Below are positions 9,578 to 15,816 of a stretch of 15,816 nt of DNA, piece after piece (positions within the stretch are counted from its first letter, which is position 1; each line of letters opens with the position of its first letter). The stretch lies in NCBI GenBank assembly GCA_003990745.1, contig RBNI01003465.1:1-15816 (forward strand). The letters are read 5' to 3'. Position numbers and translations under genes: made by a program. Source of the stretch: Jimgerdemannia flammicorona (Eukaryota > Mucoromycota > Endogonomycetes > Endogonales > Endogonaceae). The notes below the pieces were generated by a model. The model was not told the origin of the DNA. It did no database searches and saw only the letters and a program-made list of their open reading frames with translations.

Positions 9578-10369
9578 AAGATGGTTCTGGGGCTAATCTC
9601 AAAGCAGATAGCTGGAGCAGCCTTAGTGAAGTTTCTGAAGGGGCTTGAGAGAGTAGAGGTGGGCTTTGAGGAGGCTGCTCTCTTAGAGGAGGCAATGAAG
9701 ATAGGACTGACTGTAAGAGAGATTGTAGTTCTAATGACTCCTAGAGAGGATGTAGAGATAATGAGGACTCATCAAGTTTGGTTTGGAGTATCTAAGACAA
9801 GTAGAGGGCAGATGACTGAGGTTGGAAAAGATGAGCTAGTGGATATTCCTGAGGAGAAGTGAGATGAGTCTGTAAGTATGAGAGCAGATATGATGATACT
9901 GGAGACTGGCTGACCTATAATACCTAGAGGCAAGGAGATTAGGAACTTATAGTAGATGTGCTGAGTGATGAACCACTTGGTGGCTGAGAAGTTGGGGGAT
10001 GTGGATTTACAAATCATTAGTAAGGAATACTGAGTGAGAGTACTGCAGAGAGATGGTATTGTGGAGGCCCTGGCAACTGAGGTGTTGGCAGTATTTCTGA
10101 ATAAGGAAGACTATGAGGTAGATGAAGCGAGAGAGGCTGAGATAGTAGTGACTACTAGGGAGTAGATAGTCTGTTAGTGGGAACAGAGACATGAGCTAGA
10201 GATCTGGCAAGGGGCTTGCCTGGAGTACTGGAAGGAGATGGAGTTAAAGGATGATATAGCAATAGATGAACTTCTAGTTAGACTGGAGACTAAGTGGGCT
10301 AAGAGAGAGAAGGTTGCTGTAAAATATAGATTAGACTTGGCTAGGGAGGAGAGGAATATAGAGTTGTAA
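9578..10369 (+). pseudogene. LINE copy B ORF1, C-terminal part
   Basis: Matches copy A ORF1 from KMVLGL onward: VKFLKGLERVEVGFEEA against VKFLKKL-stop-AVEVGFEEE, then YEVDEAREAE against YEVTEAREAM, ending in LDLAREERNIEL and TAA at 10367-10369. The first 95 codons (to 9862) are open, then stops appear. Start and end lie in the same frame, so no net indel is needed. The N-terminal Gly-rich half is missing through 5' truncation. The segment matching the RRM-like part of copy A is poorly conserved. Confidence 0.75.
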
Positions 10370-10400
10370 AGAGGATATATCTATATTAATATTATTCCCC

Positions 10401-13400
10401 ATAAATAATACAACTAACATATTTTCATTGAACATGAATGACTTGAGAGATGCTCAGAGACAATATAACATTTTTACTTAGTTAAAGATATTAGAAGCTG
10501 ATCTTTTTCTTCTGCAGAATGTGCAATGTGAAGAGAATCTGGATCAATAAAAGTAGATGAGAGAATGGAGAGGGGCAGCAGTTTGGATAAGCAAGATCAG
10601 AATTCTGGTGTAGAAAGGGTGAGGTGAAATATATAACAGCAGGAATTGGGAGGATTGACTGGTTTGGAGAGAATTGCATCAGCCAGAGTGAGAGCCAATT
10701 GTAGTTAGATCTTATTACTGCCCTACTGTTAAGAGTGAGCATATGAAGTAGATTGATGGGCTTTTGAATAGTAGAGCACTTACAGAGGCCAGAGTGAATA
10801 TGCTGGGAGGAGACTTTAACATGGTGCAGTTAGTGTAGGTAGACAGAACAGATAGAGGGAGGAATACTGGGGGCAAGAGTGGTGGCCTAGAAGGTTGGGA
10901 GGAAGTGGAGCAACTTAGATCCTTGATCAAGCAATATAGAGTGATAAGAGAGTCTATACTCATTGAGTGGATAGACTTGGAACTAGGATAGACTGGGTGC
11001 TGATAGCCAATTGTTGGGGTCTGGATGTCTGAAAGTTCCTAGAGGTTGAGTGGTGTCTGTGGTCAGACCACTGGGGTCTGTTAGGGCATGGTCAGTTTGG
11101 GGGAAGTAAGGATAGATCTAGATATTGGTACCTCAATTTCTTTTTATTAGCTAAGAAGAGGTTGTGGGACACTTAGGCTGAGGACATTAGGCAGAAAGTG
11201 GATAGTTGGATCCATGAGGGCACCCCTGTGGATATTTAGTAAGTGAGGTTGAAGAAGGCTGCTAGAAATTACTAGGGTGAGGCTGAAAAGATGGCTGGAA
11301 GATAGTAGTAGAGGAGGGTGGCCTGGGTCTCTGCTAGATTAGCCTGGCTTCAGAAGAATTAGACAGATCTTTTGACCTTGGAGAGGGTTGAGGATTGGAG
11401 GCTGTTGTGAGTGAGGTTGGAGGTTACTAAGTTATAATAGGTGTTGAAGGAGGAGGAGGAGACCCATGTGTGAGAAATAGCTGTATAGCTGTACTGGCAG
11501 GAGCTGAAGGAGGGAGAGAGGCTCTCTAAGTACCTTACAAGGCTCCTTTAGATAAGGAAGGTGAGGCAGCAGTGGGAGGGGGTACTGAGTTCTGATGGTC
11601 TGCTGGTATATGGTTTACAAAATATTTTAGACTTGCTGAAGGAGAGGTGGAGTAGTTTATAGAGTGAAAAAGAGGGTGGAGCTAATGCTACCACCATTGA
11701 GCATACTTTGGAGGAGTGGTATCCACCACTAGTAGATGGGGGGGGGTTTTTTTTTTTTCCACTAGTAGATGGGCTAGGCAGTTTAGTATTGCTAGTTCAG
11801 AAAGAGGAGATATATCAGGTTCTTGCTGCAACTTTGCTAGACATTATATCAGAAGAGAATGGTCTGCTCTGGGACTTCTGAAAGAAGATAGTGGGAGTCC
11901 CTAGAGTGCTAGAAGAGATGACAGCACTTTGTGACTTAGTATTACAGTCATAAAAGTGGGTGGGAGAGCAGGATCTGGGGCTGGTAGTACTATTGTATAA
12001 GGATAAAGGTAAGAGAGAGGATTGGAAGAACTGGCAACTGATTATGCTCCTAGATATGGACAGAAAGATGGTCACCAAGATAGTTGTAGCAAGGCTGCAG
12101 AAGGTGACCCAGCAAGTCCTGAGTGAGGAGCAGTGGGGCTTTGTTGGGGGCCAGCTCATCAGGGATAATATGGCTTGGGTTCATGACATTATTGAAAGGA
12201 CTCAAGCCTGCAGACTGGATGGGATATTGGTCTTCCTAGATCAAGAGAAGGCCTATGACTATGTCCAGCAGTTCTGGTTGATAAAGATACTGGATAAGAT
12301 TATAGTCTCCAGACAGTTCTGAGTATCAATGATTAGTCTACTGGAAGGGAGTAGAGTAGTACTCATGTATAATAGTTATCAGGGGGTGGCTTCTCTCTGG
12401 ATAGAGGTGTTCCCTAGAGAGACCCACTATCTTCATTTTGTATATTCTGTCCTTAGAGCTATTGATAGATAGGATTTAGTATAAGGTGGTGGGGCTTTCT
12501 ATATTTGGAATTGTCTGGAAGGTTGGGGCCTTTGCAGATGATATAGTGGTAGGTCTTGGGTCTGTTGCAGATATAGGAGCTCTTCAGAAAATAGTGGAGT
12601 GGTATGAGGTATATTCTGGGATGAAACTTAACTAGCATAAGTGTGAAACAATAGTGTTAGACAATAGTCTGGTGTCATTGGAATAATTGTCTCTGCTAGA
12701 GATACTGTATAATACTTGAGCATTTTTCTCTCAGTCTATAGGTCTGTTTTGTCTAAAATTTAGTAAGAGCAGAGAGTGGCTATTTGGGGGGAGGCTCTGT
12801 AGAGCTGGAAAGGCCACCACATCTCTTTGGTGGGCTGTATTTCAATTCTGAATATTTATTAGCTTCCAAAGCTATGGTATTTGACTTATCATTTGGACTT
12901 TCCAACCTGGGTAGTGAAGAGACTTTTGAAGCTAATTAAAGACTAGATCTGGATTGGGAGAAGGAGTCAGATTAGCTGGGAGATTCTGTTGCTACCAGTA
13001 AATAGAGACAGTCTTGGGCTAGTTGACTTCCTGAAGAGGCTTCATTATCTATAAGTATGGTGGCTGAAGAGAGCTATAGAACTGAGGGGGGGTGGCTGGG
13101 TTCCTCTGATGCAGAAGATCTGAGAGATGAGGATTTCATCAAGGGGCTCTTCTGGGGATCTATTATCCTTGGTTGGGCTTAGGATATGTAATATAAGAGC
13201 TTCTGGTGGAGGGTGGTTGATGGAGTGCACTGTACTAGTCTTCACTAACAGAGGGCTGAGAGAGAGATACTATGGAGTCCAGCAATATAGAGATGAGACT
13301 ATATATTATTGGGGGGGTACTCTACTGATTGACTTTAATATTAGTGATAGAGTAGAGTATCAGAGAGAGTTAGAACAGGATATATGACCTAGTGACTGGC

Positions 13401-14077
13401 AGATGGTAGGTATTGAGAAGGAGTGAGACTGGAATGGAATCTGAACCTAGAGTGCAGAGTTATAACATTAGCTATCATCTAAGTTCTGGGTAGTATGATG
13501 GTACTTGCTGAGAAGAAATGTCATACTTAACTTTCTCTTAGGCTACCTTATAGAGGGGAGACAATTTGAGTATGAGGAGTATTATAATGTAGAACAAGAA
13601 GGGGGTTTTGTGTAGATGCTAGAATATTGACTTAGAGAGTATAAGGTACTTGGAGACTTTTGGTTAACAGTTGGGTCTCAATTAGAAGTGATGAGGAGGG
13701 GGGTTGAGAAGTAAGATAGATGGAGAAATTTGAGAAATAGATTGGTAGGGGGGATTAGAAATGAGTAGCTTATGATTAGATAGGCTTTAGCTATATAAGT
13801 GGGGCTGGTTGGACACTGGTTGTTTATTTTTGAGGAGGGGAGACAATTGAGTTTGGGAGAGCAGCTGGTAAGATGAAAAGGGTTGATGGTAGATGTCTTG
13901 ATAAGTTGGTGACTAGAATGAGGTCTGCAGAGAGATCATTGGTAATACTTGATGGAGAAGATTTGTGGGCAGAGTGGGAAGAGAGTTATAGTGGCAGATA
14001 GTAAGGTAGCCTTCAAGTATGAGAGTGTGGGGGTAGGGGAATTAGGTAGTGGGCTGGAGTTCTGTATTTATATTTAA
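10401..14077 (+). pseudogene. LINE copy B ORF2: decayed endonuclease-reverse transcriptase
   Basis: Begins 31 nt after ORF1. The start codon of copy A is ATA here (10401-10403), then NNTTNIFSLNMN matches. Endonuclease landmarks are LLQNVQ, LGGDFNMVQ (about 10803-10829), TRIDWVL and WCLWSDHWG (about 11051). The reverse transcriptase shows EENGLLWDF, LLYKDKGKREDWKNW, FVGGQLIRDN, FLDQEKAYD and AFADD (12528-12542). The zinc motif near 13571-13642 has lost every ligand to Tyr. The trace changes frame between 10805 and 10960, between 12322 and 12500, and between 12700 and 13080, so at least three net indels are present besides dozens of stops. The end is TAA at 14075, matched to copy A through QSGKRVIV. 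A 33-bp in-frame insertion lies at 11741-11773. Confidence 0.85.
11726..11773. repeat. 15-bp direct duplication flanking G6T12 inside LINE copy B
   Basis: CCACTAGTAGATGGG occurs at 11726-11740 and 11759-11773, with G6 and T12 between. Removing one repeat plus the 18-base core restores a frame that aligns with copy A (EEWYPPLVDGLGSLVLL against EDWHPNPAAGLGDLG, stop, LVL). The 33 bases are therefore an insertion in copy B. On the minus strand the core reads A12C6, like a bare A tail inside a target-site duplication. Confidence 0.85.
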
Positions 14078-14086
14078 TAGACTGGT

Positions 14087-14127
14087 AATAAATAGTGAAG
14101 TCCAAGAGACTATAAAAAAAAAAAAAA
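14087..14127 (+). terminator. LINE copy B 3' end: AATAAA and A14
   Basis: AATAAA at 14087-14092, then GACTATA running into 14 A at 14114-14127. The terminal motif is shared with copy A, so this is the true LINE 3' end and the insertion's right limit. Confidence 0.85.
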
Positions 14128-14128
14128 G

Positions 14129-14916
14129 GAAGAAGAGGATTGTAGTATCAATTAAATGTACAAATAGGAGGAGAATGAGGATGGTGGAGGCCTATCAACC
14201 TCAAAATGGTTTCAGTTTGAAGTAAGTATCATCAACTTCTAGTATATAGACATTTTTTATTAACTTTATAATAACTCTAGTATTTTTTTTTTCTCCTTCT
14301 ATAGCTATACAAATTCTCTCTCATCTATACTCTCATCCACAGTATCTTGAAGAATGCCCAACAGCTACCATAGCATGACCAACCCCAGTACAACTAGAGC
14401 AGGTCTCTAATATTACCAATTCTCTTACCAATAGTATAGAAAATTGCCCAGATAGAGAAATATAAGGCTGCTGTTACAGAGGTGATAAATTATCTATCAC
14501 TGGACCAGTTTTTCACTTTAAGGAGTGAATACCCACCTAAGGATCTCATAAAGCTATTTAGTATCCTCCAAGGTACAATGAGGGAAACTAGTATAATTTT
14601 TTATATAAGTGAAGTTAACAACACAATTCTACTATTATTGGCTATGAAGTAGTTCAAATATACTCTCAGAGGATTAGAGAAATGCCAATATTATTACAGA
14701 TCAAATGACACTTTGGACTTGATACTATTGAATTTCTCTTTAAGGTTAATTCAACTTAGTTTAATAAGAGTATTAAAGAAAAGCCATCTCTTAAATATGA
14801 AACTCCTTATTTCTATATATATTATATTTAAATTGATGTGTACATTGCTAGCAACTCTATTTATATATATAGAAGACAATAAACTATTTGTAGTATGTAT
14901 ATATTTACTACTATAG
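14129..14916 (+). pseudogene. Unrecognised degenerate frame with a possible intron
   Basis: I do not recognise this gene. A first segment (14129-14221) reads an acidic stretch then STSKWFQFE, with TAA at 14153 and TAG at 14165. GTAAGT at 14222 and a pyrimidine-rich TTCTATAG ending at 14304 fit an 83-bp intron, and splicing keeps the frame. The second segment (14305-14916) reads LYKFSLIYTLIHSILKNAQQ, then TAG at 14371, 14389, 14437 and 14656. It includes 72 open codons with a plausible soluble composition (INYLSLDQFFTLRSEYPPKD) and ends at TAG 14914. The last 40 codons are hydrophobic and AT-rich and may be chance. All stops in the second segment are TAG, as expected if Trp or Gln codons decayed. 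It begins right after the LINE tail, so it could be the remains of a gene or element the LINE landed in. Confidence 0.3.
14222..14304 (+). other. Candidate spliceosomal intron
   Basis: Starts GTAAGTATC, has TTAAC- and TAAC-like branch candidates, and ends with a T/C-rich tract and TATAG. The 83-bp length suits a fungal intron. It is divisible neither by frame logic nor by homology from the window alone, and AT-rich sequence can give such matches by chance. Confidence 0.3.
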
Positions 14917-15217
14917 ATTGTATATTAATTAAAATTATGTTATTGATATCTATTTTATATTCTGTATATAGAAGGATTTCTGAGCAGATAGAAGTATTTT
15001 TATCTGATGACTTTGTAGTAGATTCTTATGGCTCATCTGCTTCTATTGGTCTGGTGAATTCTTTTTTACTCTGAGACATCATTCCTGTATTTTCTGTGAG
15101 CTGTGAGATGTGCTGCCTCTCAGTCAACCACTCTTGCCATCTATCCTCCTCACTGGTATTGCAAAGCTGCCAAAATCTTCTCACCATCACCCAGACTTGC
15201 TATTACTACCAATCTGT
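14917..15217. other. AT-rich stretch with no recognised feature
   Basis: No open frame of note on either strand and no motif I can name. CpG is absent, as in the sequence to its left. Confidence 0.6.
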
Positions 15218-15218
15218 T

Positions 15219-15242
15219 TATATATATATATATATATATATA
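15219..15242. repeat. (TA)12 microsatellite
   Basis: Twelve perfect TA units followed by CACAC. It lies about 30 bases left of the sharp switch to CpG-rich sequence. Confidence 0.95.
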
Positions 15243-15269
15243 CACACCTTGGTAGCAATTAGGTTTATA

Positions 15270-15724
15270 TATTAGTAGGTCGCTCCTTTCTCCGCTACCT
15301 TACCGGTCACAAGGTTTGGTAGGCAACCTTCTGAGTCCTCTTTCCCCTATTATTACCCCCTCTACCTCGGGTTGGTTTGCTGTGCCTGCATGGGCATGGT
15401 GGGAGGAGGGCAATGGTGATGAGTTGCCCCTTTATCGGTGTCCGATCGGTGTCTTCTGCACTTTTTCGCGGTTTCTGGTGCCTCTGGCTGCGTCTGGGGT
15501 GTACTCATTTTGGTGCGGCGCTTTCTTCCTTTTGCCGTCGTCAACAAGGTGTCGTCTCTGGTGTGTCACAGGCTATGTAGGGTGTCGGCCAACCTTGGGT
15601 GTCAAGTGCCAGTATAGGTTACCTGCAGGTTATTCAGTGCCTGTGGTGGGGCCCTCTGAGCTTTGGCGAGCTTCCCGGCGAGCGCAGCACTGGCGTAGGT
15701 GACTGCTTTTCGGGTGGAGTCAGG
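15270..15724. other. CpG-rich segment, possible 5' leader of another element
   Basis: From about 15275 the sequence changes abruptly to GC-rich with many CpG (TCGGTGTCCGATCGG, GGCGAGCTTCCCGGCGAG and others), whereas the 9.5 kb to the left is nearly free of CpG. Open frames exist on both strands here (for example 15316-15702 plus, with no ATG start), but none resembles a protein I know. I read it as either unmethylated, undecayed host sequence or the 5' UTR of a young transposon that starts at 15725. Confidence 0.4.
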
Positions 15725-15816
15725 ATGGGAGGGGAGATGGCCGTCACAGATAGGAGGAAGGGCGATAACGGTGGACCAGTAGGGTGCCAGGCTGGGGGCG
15801 GTCGTCGGGGCTGGGG
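15725..15816 (+). CDS. Partial open frame running off the window, possible ORF1 start
   Basis: ATG at 15725 in a favourable context (A at -3, G at +4) opens 30 codons to the window edge without a stop. The product is Gly/Arg-rich (GGPVGCQAGGGRRGWG). The N-terminus of copy A ORF1 is also Gly/Arg-rich with GGP and GGGRG in similar order (GQGGP ... QHVGGGRGAGLG), so it could be the ORF1 start of a third LINE copy. Low-complexity glycine makes that match weak evidence. Confidence 0.3.
   Translation, partial: MGGEMAVTDRRKGDNGGPVGCQAGGGRRGW

Larger units (their letters stand above)
9571..14127 (+). mobile_element. LINE copy B, 5'-truncated and heavily decayed
   Basis: A diverged relative of copy A in the opposite orientation, homologous from the second half of ORF1 to the 3' tail. 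Similarity to copy A begins at 9578 (KMVLGL; copy A 5112), so about 530 bases of ORF1 plus any 5' UTR are missing. This is the usual 5' truncation of LINEs. CpG is almost gone and TAG and TGA fill the former frame. It abuts the gypsy RNase H fragment on the left. After A14 on the right comes unrelated sequence. No convincing target-site duplication flanks it. Confidence 0.9.

Noticed and set aside
9570..9695. Minus-strand open frame extending RNase H upstream of 9570
   Set aside because: Beyond about 9570 the sequence is LINE copy B ORF1 read backwards; the extra N-terminal residues are a chance fusion.
11815..12159. Minus-strand open frame of 114 codons
   Set aside because: It is antisense to the reverse transcriptase of LINE copy B, whose plus frame carries the recognisable motifs.
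1..14127. Copies A and B as two halves of one twin-primed LINE insertion
   Set aside because: They are too diverged from each other, each has its own 3' end and A tail, both cover the same ORF1/ORF2 region, and about 3.9 kb of gypsy lies between them.
15217..15245. Telomere or centromere repeat at the composition boundary
   Set aside because: It is a plain (TA)12 microsatellite with no telomere-like units or longer tandem array beside it.
15316..15702. Plus-strand open frame of 128 codons
   Set aside because: It starts without ATG, is rich in Trp, Cys and Ser, resembles no family I know, and overlaps another open frame on the opposite strand in GC-rich sequence.
1..15816. CRISPR arrays, tRNA or rRNA genes, bacterial operons
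   Set aside because: I saw no spaced repeats, no tRNA-like arms or box A/B elements, and no rRNA signatures; the window is eukaryotic repeat DNA.

Overview
This window is a transposon graveyard in a eukaryotic nuclear genome. I see no intact host gene and no bacterial-type operon. The content is two LINE (non-LTR) retrotransposon copies, part of a Ty3/gypsy LTR retrotransposon between them, a small unrecognised degenerate reading frame, and an unrelated CpG-rich segment at the right edge. A filamentous fungus is my best guess, from the mix of elements, one candidate short intron (GTAAGT...TATAG, 83 bp) and the C-to-T/G-to-A decay. The sequence alone does not settle the host.

Layout. (1) About 1-5690, minus strand: LINE copy A, with ORF1 (5643 down to 3757), a 34-nt spacer, ORF2 (3722 down to 69; AP-endonuclease, reverse transcriptase, C-terminal zinc motif), an AATAAA signal and an A tail at the window's left edge. 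Each ORF of copy A holds a single reading frame from end to end, yet together they carry about 25 nonsense codons, mostly TGA. (2) 5696-9569, minus strand: 3' part of a Ty3/gypsy element, with a probable LTR, an unrecognised frame downstream of pol, the integrase C-terminal GPY/F module, the integrase core and zinc domain, and RNase H. Its reverse transcriptase, protease, gag and 5' LTR are absent. (3) About 9571-14127, plus strand: LINE copy B, a diverged relative of copy A, cut at its 5' end within ORF1, with frameshifts, many TAG/TGA stops and almost no CpG, ending in AATAAA and A14. (4) 14129-14916, plus strand: a degenerate, unrecognised frame with a possible intron. (5) 14917-15217: AT-rich, nothing recognised, then a (TA)12 microsatellite. 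(6) About 15275-15816: an abrupt change to GC- and CpG-rich sequence ending in an open frame that runs off the window, possibly the 5' leader and start of another, younger element.

How the parts relate. The two LINE copies lie head to head with their 5' sides facing the gypsy fragment. Aligning A with B by eye lets each explain the other's damage: stops in one copy fall on Trp codons in the other, and all five Cys/His codons of the copy A zinc motif read Tyr in copy B. This shows C-to-T and G-to-A decay of once-coding elements. The most distinctive small-scale event is an in-frame 33-bp insertion in copy B: a 15-bp direct duplication around G6T12, which looks like insertion of little more than an A tail. 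I did not find a convincing new biological system; the interest lies in the mutational record and the junctions.
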